Positions 8,761 through 18,237 of a stretch of 64,000 nt of DNA are shown piece by piece. The notes beneath the pieces are model-generated. The model worked only from the letters and a program-made list of their open reading frames with translations, had not been told where the DNA came from and searched no databases. The DNA is taken from positions 1 to 64,000 of the forward strand of contig JAITQG010000048.1 in the NCBI GenBank assembly GCA_031289015.1. The letters are read 5' to 3'. Each line of letters starts with the position of its first letter. Position 1 is the stretch's first letter. This DNA comes from Lactobacillaceae bacterium (GTDB lineage Bacteria > Bacillota > Bacilli > Lactobacillales > Lactobacillaceae). The translations under genes were made by a program, and so were the position numbers.

Positions 8761-10029
8761 CTATAGGCTTTGATCGTAAAGTTCAGCCATTTCATAATCT
8801 TCAGGGTTCAAGCGGACGTAATTCGCCAAGGCTTCAGCGGCCAACGCGGTTTCGCCTTCTTCGCGGAAATAATAATAGGCTGGCTTCAAGAAATTAATGT
8901 CATCAATGAAGAATGGCAAGGCGGCATTCCAATACTTCGTTGCCATCTCAAAGTCTTCTAAGGCCGCATATGATTGCGCCAAGTTCCAATACAATTGCGG
9001 ATCGATTTCAAAATCATCGTCTTCCATGTATTGGTTCAACAAATTAATATTGCCCACGTGATCAGCAATCCCAACTAATAAGCTTGAATAGCCAATAAGC
9101 AACGGCATCGCTTCAGGGTTAATCTTCAAGCCTTGACGATACAACTTGTCGGCTTCATCGATTTCACCCAAACTTTGCGCCGCCCGGGCTGCCAAGGCAT
9201 ACAATTTTTCATTGAATTCATCAACAGCAAGGCCAGCTTGATACGTCAACAACGCCTTTTCGAGGTTACCTTTGGCTTCATACAATGCCCCCAATGGTTC
9301 ATACAAACCACCATATGAGGCATCCAATTCTTCCAAACCTTCTAAGACCTCAATCGCTTGGTCATGCGTTTCTTCATCAGAGGCATAGACCAAACCAAGC
9401 TGGAAGCGCACGTCTGGCGTTAAATCAGTTTCCTTAATTTGTTCCAAGTAAGCGCGGGCATTTTCGACGTTACCGACTAATGCATACGCAACGCCTAAAC
9501 GCGAAGCCAAATCTAACCCAGACACAAAGCGCGTCCCATTTTGCAACAAGTCCCGATACAATGGAATCGCATCTTGATAGCGACTTGAAACATTGTAAAA
9601 TTCAGCCAAGGCAAATTGCACGATGGCTTCTTCTGGTGCTAATTCAGCAGTTTCTAACAACTTGGCTTCAGCTGCTTCAACCAAGCCTTCTGATTGATAC
9701 AAATCCGCACTAACTAACAGCGCTTGCAAGTATGCATCAGAATCTGGTGTGATATCGGCCAAATATTCCAAGGCCACGTCAGTTTCATCTTCATCAATGG
9801 CGATATCCGCCAAGGCCGTGCGTAATTGATCTTCATCAGGGTACTTAGCTAATAATTTTGTATAGGCGCGTTTGGCTTGGGCAGAGAACCCTAACGCGTA
9901 CAACTCTTCGGCCAATGAATACACGGTGTCATCGTCGTCATATCGTAATGCTGAAGCAAATGATTTTTGGGCGTCCTCTAATTGGCCCCCACTCAATTCA
10001 TCAAGCATCCGTTCTGCAAATGTTGCCAT
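8761..10029 (-). CDS. TPR-repeat protein
   Basis: 422 aa, very acidic (runs of Asp and Glu), made of successive helix pairs with the TPR pattern (Ala-Leu-Ala-Tyr at regular ~34-residue spacing) over nearly its full length. There is no signal peptide or membrane helix, so it is cytoplasmic. Proteins of this size and composition are common in Lactobacillales beside small basic ORFs. The start is ATG with GAGG 12 bases upstream. Function unknown beyond protein-protein interaction. Confidence 0.85.
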   Translation of the reverse strand: MATFAERMLDELSGGQLEDAQKSFASALRYDDDDTVYSLAEELYALGFSAQAKRAYTKLLAKYPDEDQLRTALADIAIDEDETDVALEYLADITPDSDAYLQALLVSADLYQSEGLVEAAEAKLLETAELAPEEAIVQFALAEFYNVSSRYQDAIPLYRDLLQNGTRFVSGLDLASRLGVAYALVGNVENARAYLEQIKETDLTPDVRFQLGLVYASDEETHDQAIEVLEGLEELDASYGGLYEPLGALYEAKGNLEKALLTYQAGLAVDEFNEKLYALAARAAQSLGEIDEADKLYRQGLKINPEAMPLLIGYSSLLVGIADHVGNINLLNQYMEDDDFEIDPQLYWNLAQSYAALEDFEMATKYWNAALPFFIDDINFLKPAYYYFREEGETALAAEALANYVRLNPEDYEMAELYDQSL

Positions 10030-10044
10030 GGTTGTCTACCTCAT

Positions 10045-10182
10045 CTATTTTGTCTGGAGTTTTGCTTTGGCAGCGGCCAGTAAAGCTAGTTTGGCCGCTT
10101 TCTTCTCTTCTGATGTTACCACGCCTTTTGGAGCAGCTCCACGAGAAAAGTCATTGTGTTTAATCGAACCTTTTGTCCCCAT
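10045..10182 (-). CDS. Small basic 45-aa protein (below the ORF-track cut-off)
   Basis: Reading the minus strand from the ATG at 10182 gives a 45-aa frame beginning MGTKGSIKHNDF and ending in an Ala/Lys-rich helix (EEKKAAKLALLAAAKAK), then TAG. AGGA stands seven bases before the ATG. It sits between fetB and the TPR gene on the same strand, in good operon position. Composition suggests an amphipathic basic helix. Not recognised. Confidence 0.55.
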   Translation of the reverse strand: MGTKGSIKHNDFSRGAAPKGVVTSEEKKAAKLALLAAAKAKLQTK

Positions 10183-10191
10183 CCTCTTATC

Positions 10192-10971
10192 CTACGCTTT
10201 CTTTGCGGGCATCACAATTTGCCACTCGTTATTAAAGAATTTCTTATACGCCATAAAGCTGGCAAACACCGATGAAATCCCCGTCGCTGACAATAACATA
10301 AAGACGACCATGATTTGGTATTTAATCGCGTGCACCGGATCAACCCCAGCCATAATCAAGCCCGACATCATCCCCGGTAAGGAAACCAAGCCATACGTCC
10401 GCACGGAATCAATGGTCGGCTGCATCCCAAACCGAATGGCTTCACGCGCAATGTGGCCAGCCGCTAACTTAGGTGACGCACCCAAGGCCAAGCGTTCAAA
10501 GACTTCTTCGTGTTGATCATGAAACATCTGATTCAATGAACGATAGACTAACCCGACCGCTGTCATTGAATTACCGGCCACCATCCCCGTCACCGGAATC
10601 AATTGGAACGGTTCAAACTTCAAGACGCCCGTCAAAACCAGAATACTCATCGTAATTGTCGTTGATAGTAACAACGCCCACCAAGCAATCCCAAAGGCAC
10701 CCGGAATCCCCTGGGCACGCTTTTTACCGTTGCGGGCAGCATTAAAGATAATAAAAATCATCATCGCAAACGTCAAAAACACATTATCAACGTTGAAAAT
10801 GAATTTCAAAATAAACCCAACGATAATTAATTGCACAATCGCGCGCACAACGGAAATTAGTGTATCTTTTTCAAGCCGCAGTTTTTCTTTATAACTGATG
10901 CCTAAGGAAATAACGACTAAAATCACCGCCAACGCTAATGACCAATTTGAAACGTCAATCGCATTATTCAT
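10192..10971 (-). CDS. fetB: Iron export ABC permease FetB-like (UPF0014)
   Basis: 259 aa from the ATG at 10971, chosen because AAAGGTGG lies just upstream (the track begins earlier). Seven hydrophobic helices and the family-typical segments NAARNGKK, PVTGMVAGNSMTA and SLPGMMSGLIMAG are visible. In E. coli FetAB exports iron and protects against oxidative stress; the metal specificity here is inferred from family. The start overlaps the end of fetA by eight bases. Confidence 0.85.
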   Translation of the reverse strand: MNNAIDVSNWSLALAVILVVISLGISYKEKLRLEKDTLISVVRAIVQLIIVGFILKFIFNVDNVFLTFAMMIFIIFNAARNGKKRAQGIPGAFGIAWWALLLSTTITMSILVLTGVLKFEPFQLIPVTGMVAGNSMTAVGLVYRSLNQMFHDQHEEVFERLALGASPKLAAGHIAREAIRFGMQPTIDSVRTYGLVSLPGMMSGLIMAGVDPVHAIKYQIMVVFMLLSATGISSVFASFMAYKKFFNNEWQIVMPAKKA

Positions 10972-11608
10972 GATTAAATACCACCTTTCCATCACCAACC
11001 GTCAATACCCACTTAGCTTGGGCGATTTCGGCTTCATCGTGGGTCACTGACATCACCGCAAAATGATGCTCAGTTTGCAAGTGTTCAATCGTCTGCCAAA
11101 TCGTTTCTTTGGTCTGTGCATCCAACCCCGTTGTAATCTCATCGAGCAACAAAACTTGCGGTGGGAAAATCAAATTGCGCAATAAGCCGACTCGTTGGCG
11201 CTCCCCACCAGATAATTCTTCAATTGGCTTATCCAAAAATTCTGGGGCCAACGCCATTAAAGTTAAGCCGGCAATTTGTTTTTGTTCATCGGGTACTAAT
11301 TGGCGAACTTCAAATGGTAGATTCAAATTTTCCCGCACCGTTTTACCAAATAAATGTGCGGATTGGACGGCATATGAGACTGCTTGGCGATACGCACTAA
11401 TGTTAGCTGCCCCTTCAACAAGCGTAACCGTCCCAGTGGTCGCAGTTTGTAGCCCAGCCACAATCTTAAGCAAGGTACTTTTACCACCCCCAGATGGCCC
11501 AACCACGGTCAACCATGCGTCTGATTGCAATGTAAACGACAAGTCGTCAAATAACGTTTGCTCCGTTAATGACATCCCTAACTTATCAAGTTTAATAATA
11601 TCTTTCAT
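10964..11608 (-). CDS. fetA: ABC ATPase FetA-like
   Basis: 214 aa. Walker A GPSGGGKST, signature LSGGERQR, Walker B VLLLDEITTGLD and H-loop SVTHD are all intact. Its overlap with fetB shows translational coupling. GGTGG precedes the ATG. Together with FetB it would form a two-component metal exporter. Confidence 0.85.
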   Translation of the reverse strand: MKDIIKLDKLGMSLTEQTLFDDLSFTLQSDAWLTVVGPSGGGKSTLLKIVAGLQTATTGTVTLVEGAANISAYRQAVSYAVQSAHLFGKTVRENLNLPFEVRQLVPDEQKQIAGLTLMALAPEFLDKPIEELSGGERQRVGLLRNLIFPPQVLLLDEITTGLDAQTKETIWQTIEHLQTEHHFAVMSVTHDEAEIAQAKWVLTVGDGKVVFNHE

Positions 11609-11669
11609 TTAAACCACCTCACATACTATTTTACATTAATTTAGCCTTGAAATGATATGAATAACCAAT

Positions 11670-11701
11670 CGAAAACAGCTCCCAACAAAAGTGGAAGCTG
11701 T
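11670..11701 (-). terminator. Terminator after the MFS gene
   Basis: ACAGCT (11675-11680) pairs with AGCTGT (11696-11701), with further CC/GG pairs inside. On the minus strand the stem is followed by TTTTC. It lies just past the stop at 11705. Confidence 0.65.
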
Positions 11702-11704
11702 AAT

Positions 11705-12913
11705 TTAGTGTACTTGTAAATGTTTAGTTGTAGCAACGATAAAGCCCATCACGATGAGCACGAGCATCACCCCAACAAAGATATAATTTTGCAAATTGCC
11801 AACAGGATCAATTTCAAATGCGATTCCATATAAAACCGGTCCGGTGGCTGCGATACTATAACCACCTGCTTGGGCCATGCCGGCTAGTTTTGCAGTTTCT
11901 AACGCATTATTGGTCTTAACTGAGAATAACGTCATGGCCGCTAAGAAATAAATCCCGGTGGTCACACCGATACCACTACTAATCAACGCCCAATACCAAA
12001 AATTATTCGTGTCTTGCCAAAATAAGAAAATAGCCGACACTAAGCCAATGGCCCCGGCACTCGACAAGATAATCAGTAAGCCGCGAGTTTTAACATTCGC
12101 AATAATACTGGGCAATAAGATCGACAACGGCAACGCAATCAAAGCATATAACGTCATGATTAAGCCAATTGAAACCAACGACACATGATGGCGCACCATG
12201 AGCGCTGGGAACCAGGCCACAAACGTATAATTAATCAACGATTGGGCACCAAAGAGAATCAAAAATGGCCAGGCCCGCAAATTGGTCCAGACTTTAAAAT
12301 TTGCATCGCCAGTTTCAGCGTGTTTTTGCCCCCACGTATTTGTGAAGGTGATTAAGTTATTTTGCATAATCAACCAAATCACAATGACCAAAACTGGGAC
12401 GGCTAACAACAAAATCATCATCGCATACCACCCCATTGTGGCAGTGACAGGGGCCGTAATAAAGTTAAAGACCCCCGATCCCAACATCAACGCCAGCGAA
12501 TACACAGAGGTATACACCCCTATGCGACTGGGAAAGTATTGGGTCACTAGCGCTGGCATCAATACGTTTAGGTGCGCAATCCCCAGCCCAATTAAAATCG
12601 TGCCAATAAAGACGGTGGGAATCGTAACCACAACGCGCAACAACGAGCCAAGCACAATCGCAGCTAAGGCTAACGTGACGGCGCGCTTCAAGCCAAAAAT
12701 GGCAATGGTTTTAGCGGCCACATTTGATATCAAGACAAACATAATCAATGGAATCGTCGTTAACATGCCCAAATTTTGTTGGGATACATGTAATTCACGG
12801 GCCAAATCGCCCACCATTAGTGGTAAGGTCGTGATTGGCACACGCATGATGAACCCAATCATAAAAATACTAGTCACAAATAACAGCATAAAAAAGCGGG
12901 TATTTTGTTTCAT
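11705..12913 (-). CDS. MFS transporter, CynX/NimT-like
   Basis: 402 aa with twelve hydrophobic helices, in the group of CynX/NimT/NarK-like carriers (N-terminal MRVPITTLPLMVGDL; ASSGIGVTTG-like loop in the second half). The family moves small anions such as cyanate, nitrate or 2-nitroimidazole, but substrate cannot be read from sequence. It is a single-gene unit with its own terminator. Confidence 0.8.
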   Translation of the reverse strand: MKQNTRFFMLLFVTSIFMIGFIMRVPITTLPLMVGDLARELHVSQQNLGMLTTIPLIMFVLISNVAAKTIAIFGLKRAVTLALAAIVLGSLLRVVVTIPTVFIGTILIGLGIAHLNVLMPALVTQYFPSRIGVYTSVYSLALMLGSGVFNFITAPVTATMGWYAMMILLLAVPVLVIVIWLIMQNNLITFTNTWGQKHAETGDANFKVWTNLRAWPFLILFGAQSLINYTFVAWFPALMVRHHVSLVSIGLIMTLYALIALPLSILLPSIIANVKTRGLLIILSSAGAIGLVSAIFLFWQDTNNFWYWALISSGIGVTTGIYFLAAMTLFSVKTNNALETAKLAGMAQAGGYSIAATGPVLYGIAFEIDPVGNLQNYIFVGVMLVLIVMGFIVATTKHLQVH

Positions 12914-12941
12914 TAGTGTTTAAATCCCCCTTTTCTGCAAG

Positions 12942-13463
12942 CTAATTCACCTGTGCCAACATTGGTTTGATGGCAAAATTAATGGCCGTAGCTAAGAGCA
13001 CACCGGCAAAGACTTGTAATAAATTACCAAAGACATCCGCCAACGAAACAAAAATCGCGGCTTCAAGTTGCACATGATTAAGCAGTTGTAAGCCAATCCC
13101 ACCAACAAAATAGCCGGTAACCATGACCATCCCACCCAAAATAACGGTTAAGGCCCTTTCAGATGGTGTGGCGTCTTTGCCATGATAACCAAAGACGGCT
13201 CCCTCTGCGCCATGAGTGACTAATGATATCAGCATCCACTGCGGATAGCCAGACAATAGGTCCAACAACAACCCCGTGAGGCCGCCAACTAACATCCCAC
13301 CTTTGGCCCCGAGATTCCAGGCGGCCAACACAATCCCAGTTTCAACTAAACTGATGAAGCCGGTTGGGGTTGGTACGCGCAAGAAAAAATTTAACACTAA
13401 ATTCAAGGCGATAATAATCCCGATGAGCGCAATTTTTTTTGAAGTTAAATACGTTTTATTCAT
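12942..13463 (-). CDS. ECF transporter S component (pyridoxine or thiamine-precursor type)
   Basis: 173 aa, about five to six hydrophobic helices, with the N-terminal basic-plus-hydrophobic start (SKKIALIGIIIALNLVLNF) typical of ECF S components. It lies directly after, and touches, the PdxK/ThiD-type kinase gene, so the cargo is probably the kinase substrate: a B6 vitamer or hydroxymethylpyrimidine. The energising EcfAAT module is not in this window. The PdxU-like reading is by context. Confidence 0.75.
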   Translation of the reverse strand: MNKTYLTSKKIALIGIIIALNLVLNFFLRVPTPTGFISLVETGIVLAAWNLGAKGGMLVGGLTGLLLDLLSGYPQWMLISLVTHGAEGAVFGYHGKDATPSERALTVILGGMVMVTGYFVGGIGLQLLNHVQLEAAIFVSLADVFGNLLQVFAGVLLATAINFAIKPMLAQVN

Positions 13464-14263
13464 TAGTTATCTCCGTTCAACCGGCGAGCGGCTTGCCATA
13501 CATTCCCAAAGGCCGCGTCTTGTAAGCACACGCCATGGTTAATGCCTTGCGCCACGAAAGCTTTGGCATCTGTGACCGCAGCTAAGACGGGTTGTTGCAA
13601 TGCCAAGCCACTGGCAATGGCCGAGGCAAATGTGCACCCCGCCCCATTGTTATACGGCACGGCCAATTTGGTAGTATTTAATGGCGTCGTGGCACTTGGG
13701 GTGACCAACACATCTAAGGCCGTTGCCCCGGCTAACCGCGCACCCCCTTTGACAACTACATTTGTGACTTGGTGTTGTAAAGTTTGCGCGCCGGCTATCA
13801 AACTAGCCTCATCATTGATTGTCAAATCCGTCAATAATTCAGCTTCCGTTAAATTCGGTGTGATAATCGTCGCCAATGGGAACAGCAAAGTTTGCATCGC
13901 TTGTTTAATTTCAGCGACTTGACTGGCCCCCGCTTCTTTAAACACCATCACAGGATCGATGATGATGGGAATTTTGCCCACAAAGGCTTCTAGAAAAGCG
14001 CTAACTTGTTGAATCGCCGCCACACTGGGCACCAACCCAACCTTAATCGCTGCAAACTCAATATCTTGCACTGATGCTAATTGTTGGGCCAAAACGGCAC
14101 TGTCAACCTCATGCACGGTAAAATCCTCACCAATCACCGTCACAATGCTAGTAATCACGCTCATGCCAAATAATCCATACTCGTTAAACGTCGCCAAGTC
14201 TGCTTGAATGCCACCGCCAGCTAATATGTCTGAACCAGCAATTGTTAATATTTTCTTAGGCAT
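13463..14263 (-). CDS. Pyridoxine kinase / HMP kinase (PdxK/ThiD-like)
   Basis: 266-aa ribokinase-fold enzyme. Visible motifs: TIAGSD-AGGGIQADL at the N-terminus, IDPVMVFK, ITPNLTEAELL, VVKGGA and the anion-hole/catalytic GAGCTFASA near residue 215. The sequence around VPYNNGAGCTF resembles the ThiD-like pyridoxine kinase of Bacillus, so salvage of vitamin B6 is favoured; classical HMP(-P) kinase remains possible. Coupled with the ECF S gene (one-base overlap). No TPP riboswitch is seen upstream. Confidence 0.85.
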   Translation of the reverse strand: MPKKILTIAGSDILAGGGIQADLATFNEYGLFGMSVITSIVTVIGEDFTVHEVDSAVLAQQLASVQDIEFAAIKVGLVPSVAAIQQVSAFLEAFVGKIPIIIDPVMVFKEAGASQVAEIKQAMQTLLFPLATIITPNLTEAELLTDLTINDEASLIAGAQTLQHQVTNVVVKGGARLAGATALDVLVTPSATTPLNTTKLAVPYNNGAGCTFASAIASGLALQQPVLAAVTDAKAFVAQGINHGVCLQDAAFGNVWQAARRLNGDN

Positions 14264-14340
14264 CCTTGCATCCTCCAGTCGTTTTTTATCCTTTTAATCG
14301 TACCCAAATCGGCGGGCTATTTCAAGAGCGCACATATTAC

Positions 14341-14374
14341 AAACAAAAATAGCCGTCAGCGCGACGACTATTTG
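14341..14374 (-). terminator. Terminator after the MetQ-like gene
   Basis: AAATAGCCGTC (14348-14358) pairs with GACGACTATTT (14364-14374), one mismatch; on the minus strand TTTTTGTTTG follows. Confidence 0.85.
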
Positions 14375-14383
14375 TAGACTCAA

Positions 14384-15253
14384 TTATTTTGTATCAGCTG
14401 TTTTGATGGTTGGCTTTGGGGCACCCTTCCAAGCAGCGATTGAAGTTCCATTGTTTTCTTTGTTGATATAGTTACCAACATTCTTTTTGTGGTAGGCCTT
14501 AACCAAGTCCTTGATGTACCACTTGTTCTTGTTCTTCTTTTGAGCAGCAATGATGTTGATCCATTGGTGCGTGTTCTTGTTGTTGGCCGTCCAAACGTAA
14601 ATGGCTGAGTTTGGATCCTTCTTAGCAGCTTCCACGAACGTTGCTGAAATCACTGCGGCATCAACTGAATTCAAAGAAGCCAACGTTTGATCAGCAGCCA
14701 ATTCCTTGACTTGCACCTTTGATCCAGCCAAAACATCCTTGACCGTTGGGCTTTCAACACCCTTCTTCAACTTGATCAAGCCTGCTGACTTAAGCAAGAA
14801 CAACGCGCGGGCTTCATTAGTTGGGTCATTTGCAACCGCCACTGTGCCACCTTCTGGAATGTCTTTAACACTCTTGTACTTGTTTGAGTACAAACGGCCA
14901 GGGCCAAGCGTCGTTTCACCAACAGCGACCAAATCGGTATCATGGGCCTTGTTCCAATCCTTCAAATAGGCGTAGTGTTGGAAGGCATTGGCATCCAAAT
15001 TACCTTCAGCCAAGGCTTGGTTGGGTTGGTTGAAATCCGTAAAGGTCACTAACTTAATCTTCAAGTTGTACTTAGCGGCGTTTTTCTTAACCAACTTCCA
15101 GACCCCTTCATCAACCTTAGATGGTGAATTGATCCCCACTTTAATGGTCTTTGGGGCATGCTTTTTAGCTGCTGAAGCCACGGCTGGGGTAGCTGCTGAT
15201 GCGACTGATGCAACCGTCAAAACAGTTGCAAATGCTGTAAATACTTTTTTCAT
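14384..15253 (-). CDS. MetQ/NlpA-family substrate-binding protein without lipobox
   Basis: 289 aa from the ATG at 15253, which follows GAGGAG and begins a classical signal peptide (MKKVFTAFATVL, Ala-rich). The NlpA/MetQ fold is recognisable from IKVGINSPSKVDEGVWK, NLDANAFQHYAYLKDWN, AVANDPTNEARAL and LDAAVIS-like segments. The Met-specific T-box leader supports methionine as ligand. Odd points: the signal region has no Cys, so no lipid anchor is possible, and no MetN/MetP genes lie beside it. The product should be released by signal peptidase I or held by charge (the protein is Lys-rich). Confidence 0.85.
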   Translation of the reverse strand: MKKVFTAFATVLTVASVASAATPAVASAAKKHAPKTIKVGINSPSKVDEGVWKLVKKNAAKYNLKIKLVTFTDFNQPNQALAEGNLDANAFQHYAYLKDWNKAHDTDLVAVGETTLGPGRLYSNKYKSVKDIPEGGTVAVANDPTNEARALFLLKSAGLIKLKKGVESPTVKDVLAGSKVQVKELAADQTLASLNSVDAAVISATFVEAAKKDPNSAIYVWTANNKNTHQWINIIAAQKKNKNKWYIKDLVKAYHKKNVGNYINKENNGTSIAAWKGAPKPTIKTADTK

Positions 15254-15330
15254 AATCAAAAATCTCCTCAGATTCAAAACAAACATAATAGCAACGTTCC
15301 CAAGCCGGCCAAGCTTGGGGAAATAAAAAA

Positions 15331-15636
15331 CCGGTGCCGTCAGCAAATTGCTAACAACACCGGGACGATTTCTCGTGGTACCACTCGGATTCCATGGCTG
15401 ATACGTAAGCCATGCTCATTTAGTACGCCTTGCACTGGATGCATCAACAGCTCCGGATATACTAATTCGCGATAACGGGCGAACCCGGGCAGGGCTAACT
15501 TAATAATAAGCTCACCCTGCCAAAAATGACTCGAAGACCATTTTCAAACACTGCCGTTCATCGACTTACACCAAGCATCGACTCTCTTTGCAACTTTCAT
15601 GTTTTACTTCATCTCGTCGTTGTCATCAACAAATAG
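15331..15636 (-). promoter_or_regulatory. T-box riboswitch, methionine-specific
   Basis: The minus strand carries the invariant T-box core GTGGTACCACG (15374-15386) followed by a terminator stem CCGGTG…CACCGG and TTTTTT. Upstream is the stem I region with AGAGAG and the specifier area GAAAATGGTCTTCGAG, in which ATG is the best specifier codon. Uncharged tRNA-Met would pair and antiterminate, so the MetQ-like gene is induced by methionine starvation. Confidence 0.88.
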
Positions 15637-15637
15637 A

Positions 15638-15666
15638 ATCATATCACTAACAATATTGTATGTAAA
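15638..15666 (-). promoter_or_regulatory. Promoter of the T-box transcript
   Basis: TTTACA (15661-15666), exactly 17 bases, TATGAT (15638-15643) on the minus strand, just upstream of the T-box stem I. Confidence 0.75.
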
Positions 15667-15695
15667 CACCGAGTTTTAATTTTTTTAATTTAACG

Positions 15696-16166
15696 CTAAT
15701 TTATGAAAAAAGTCATGAAGATATCATCAACAAATTGACCATTTAGGTAAAATTGTTGCTGCAATGTGCCCTCAATTTCAAAGCCATTCCGTTGATAAAA
15801 ACGAATCGCCCCTGGATTAGTTCCCAGCACCCGTAAATTGATCTTAATAATTTGGTGTTCTTTAGCATACGCTTTTAGCCAATTGATAAGTTGCTTCCCT
15901 AACCCTTGATTTCGGGCCTGTTCACTAATCACAATGCCCATGCTCAATGTGTGGGCGCGAAAAGCTTCCCCACGTCTAAATTCCAATACGCCTAACACAG
16001 TAGCTTGCTGAGTAGCCAACACAAACTGGGCTCCCGCACTGATCATTTTTGCAATGACGGCCGCTGTATATTCTTCCAAATGTGGCGTATTCGTAATGTC
16101 CCAGCCGGCGTTATAGATGTCGGCGACTTGTTGATAATCATTTTGCGTAATTAGTCTAATTTCCAT
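15696..16166 (-). CDS. GNAT-family N-acetyltransferase
   Basis: 156 aa from the ATG at 16166, chosen because GGAGGG stands six bases before it. The acetyl-CoA motif appears as EQARNQGLGKQLINW and the C-terminal part as GTNPGAIRFYQRNGFEIEGT, typical of GNAT enzymes of the RimI/PhnO/phosphinothricin group. The acceptor cannot be told. A single-gene unit. Confidence 0.8.
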   Translation of the reverse strand: MEIRLITQNDYQQVADIYNAGWDITNTPHLEEYTAAVIAKMISAGAQFVLATQQATVLGVLEFRRGEAFRAHTLSMGIVISEQARNQGLGKQLINWLKAYAKEHQIIKINLRVLGTNPGAIRFYQRNGFEIEGTLQQQFYLNGQFVDDIFMTFFIN

Positions 16167-16223
16167 AGTACCCTCCACTAATGAATTTTGTCATCATTGT
16201 AAGCTAAATTTGTGACTTAAACA

Positions 16224-16260
16224 ACAAAAAACGCATTCACTAATGAAAGTAAACACGTTA
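16224..16260 (-). terminator. Possible terminator after hup
   Basis: On the minus strand an imperfect AACG…CGTT stem with a short inner helix is followed by TTTTTTG. The stem is weak, so confidence is limited. Confidence 0.4.
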
Positions 16261-16283
16261 ATTGAGTATAACCCTGACGCCCA

Positions 16284-16307
16284 GTAATTGTTGCGAGCAA
16301 CAATTAC
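16284..16307. repeat. Perfect hairpin over the hup stop codon
   Basis: GTAATTGTTGC and GCAACAATTAC form an 11-base inverted repeat with two bases between them, overlapping the stop codon of hup. No T-run follows on either strand, so it may protect the 3' end of the very abundant hup mRNA rather than terminate it. Confidence 0.55.
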
Positions 16308-16576
16308 TTAACAGCGTCCTTCAATCCCTTACCAGGCTTGAATGCTGGAATCGTTGAAGCTGGGATGTCGATTTCTTCGTTAGTTTGTGGGTTGCGACCC
16401 TTACGAGCTGCACGTGAACGAACTTCAAAAGTACCGAAACCGATCAATTGAACCTTTTCTCCCTTTGCCAATAAATCTGAGATGGCAGTGAAAGTAGCGT
16501 CAACTGCAGTAGTTGCATCCTTCTTGCTGAAACCTGCTTCAGCGACCTTGTTGATCAAGTCTTGCTTATTAGCCAT
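16304..16576 (-). CDS. hup: DNA-binding protein HU
   Basis: 90 aa from the ATG at 16576 ([13 protein letters not shown]); the 32 residues before it in the track are not part of HU. The family signature [20 protein letters not shown] and the C-terminal [14 protein letters not shown] are complete. HU is a nucleoid protein that binds DNA as a dimer with its beta-arms. AGGAGG precedes the start. Confidence 0.97.
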   Translation of the reverse strand: MANKQDLINKVAEAGFSKKDATTAVDATFTAISDLLAKGEKVQLIGFGTFEVRSRAARKGRNPQTNEEIDIPASTIPAFKPGKGLKDAVK

Positions 16577-16740
16577 TAGACTAATCCTCCTATGGTGTGT
16601 TATACACAATAATATTTGCATAAGACTAAAAACCTTATGTTGGTATAAATATATCAAAACCACGCCTAGCATGCAAGGATTTTACCATGAAAAACGTTGT
16701 TATATTGCGGTTTGAAAGCATTTACATGAAAATTTGATGC

Positions 16741-16779
16741 AAAAAAAGCCGATTTATGGGATTTACTCCAAAAATCGGC
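16741..16779 (-). terminator. Terminator after der
   Basis: GCCGATTT (16748-16755) pairs with AAATCGGC (16772-16779); the inner TGG/CCA pairs extend it. On the minus strand TTTTTTTG follows. Confidence 0.85.
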
Positions 16780-16791
16780 GCTATTTTGTGT

Positions 16792-18102
16792 TTAAGTTCG
16801 GGCCCGCTTAATGATATGAATTGGCGTTCCGGTGAAATCAAAGGCTTTACGAATTTGATTTTCTAAGAAACGTTGATACGAGAAATGCATCAATTCAGGT
16901 TCATTAACGAAGACCACAAAGGTTGGTGGTTGAATGGCGACTTGGGTTGCATAATAAACTCGCAAGCGCTTTCCATTCATATTTGGTGCTGGGTTCAAAG
17001 CCAACGCATCCATAATGACATCATTCAAGGTTGAAGATTGAATCCGTCGTTGATGATTGTCATTAACTTGCTTGATCAATTCAGGCAACTTATTCAAACG
17101 TTGCTTTGTCACTGCCGAAACAAAGACGATTGGTGCATATGACAAATATTGGAACTCCGCACGAATCAAGTCTTCAAACTCTTTCATCGTGTGGTTGTCT
17201 TTTTCAAGGGTGTCCCACTTGTTGACGACAATCACAATCGCCCGACCAGCTTCGTGCGCATAACCTGCGACGTGCTTGTCTTGGTCGCGAATGCCTTCTT
17301 CAGCATTCAAAACCATCAAGACTACATTTGAATCATCAATGGCCCGCATGGCCCGCATGACTGAGTACTTTTCAGTATTTTCGTAGACCTTACCACGCTT
17401 ACGAATTCCAGCCGTGTCGACCATCGTGAATTCATCACCTTCAGGCGTCGTAAACTTGGTATCGATAGCATCCCGAGTAGTTCCTGCAATGTCTGACACG
17501 ATTACGCGGTCTTCACCCAAAATGGCGTTAACCAATGATGACTTACCAACATTAGGTCGGCCGATGAATGAGAAACGAATCGTATCATCATCAGGCACCC
17601 CTTCATCTGTTGGGAAATGCTTAACGATTTCATCCAACAAATCGCCCAAACCAGTGCCGTGCGAACCAGAAATTGGGAATGGTTCCCCAAAGCCTAATGC
17701 GTAAAAGTCATAAATGTCATTACGCATCTCGATATTGTCGACTTTATTAACCGCCAAGACAACCGGCTTGTTTGAACGATACAAAATTTTAGCAACTTGT
17801 TCGTCAGCGTCAGTCAAACCTTCACGTCCACTAACCATCAACACAATGACGTCGGCTTCATCAATCGCGATTTCGGCTTGTTGAATGATTTCAGTCATAA
17901 ATGGCTGGTCACTCATTTCAATTCCACCTGTGTCAATCAAACGGAATTGCTTAGTTAACCATTCGGCACGCGTGTAAATTCGATCACGAGTGACTCCAGG
18001 CGTATCTTCGACGATGGAAATTCGATCACCGGCGATACGATTAAAAATAGTTGATTTTCCAACGTTGGGACGTCCCACGATGGCGACAACAGGATAGGCC
18101 AT
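16792..18102 (-). CDS. der: Ribosome biogenesis GTPase Der (EngA)
   Basis: 436 aa with two consecutive GTPase domains: [11 protein letters not shown] near residue 10 and [11 protein letters not shown] near 182, each with DTxG, NKxD and SAxxG-like motifs, then the KH-like C-terminal domain. This double domain is unique to Der, which acts in 50S subunit assembly. Length is standard. It ends with its own terminator. Confidence 0.97.
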   Translation of the reverse strand: MAYPVVAIVGRPNVGKSTIFNRIAGDRISIVEDTPGVTRDRIYTRAEWLTKQFRLIDTGGIEMSDQPFMTEIIQQAEIAIDEADVIVLMVSGREGLTDADEQVAKILYRSNKPVVLAVNKVDNIEMRNDIYDFYALGFGEPFPISGSHGTGLGDLLDEIVKHFPTDEGVPDDDTIRFSFIGRPNVGKSSLVNAILGEDRVIVSDIAGTTRDAIDTKFTTPEGDEFTMVDTAGIRKRGKVYENTEKYSVMRAMRAIDDSNVVLMVLNAEEGIRDQDKHVAGYAHEAGRAIVIVVNKWDTLEKDNHTMKEFEDLIRAEFQYLSYAPIVFVSAVTKQRLNKLPELIKQVNDNHQRRIQSSTLNDVIMDALALNPAPNMNGKRLRVYYATQVAIQPPTFVVFVNEPELMHFSYQRFLENQIRKAFDFTGTPIHIIKRART

Positions 18103-18237
18103 AGCTACCTCTTTCTATGTCATCACGACATAACTTACTTAATAACTGATTCTTGTATTATAGCATTTTTTCGGGATGACTAAGCGAATCAAGGCATAAT
18201 TTACTAATTTATTTATAGGGCTTCAGTTGATTGGCAA

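Noticed and set aside
8517-8897. 126-aa plus-strand ORF
   Set aside because: Spans two real minus-strand genes and has no start signal.
12282-12923. 213-aa plus-strand ORF
   Set aside because: Antisense to the MFS gene; translation shows the typical polar mirror of membrane helices.
13463-14263. TPP control of the PdxK/ThiD-ECF pair
   Set aside because: No THI-box sequences occur in the short upstream gap, so thiamine regulation is not supported.
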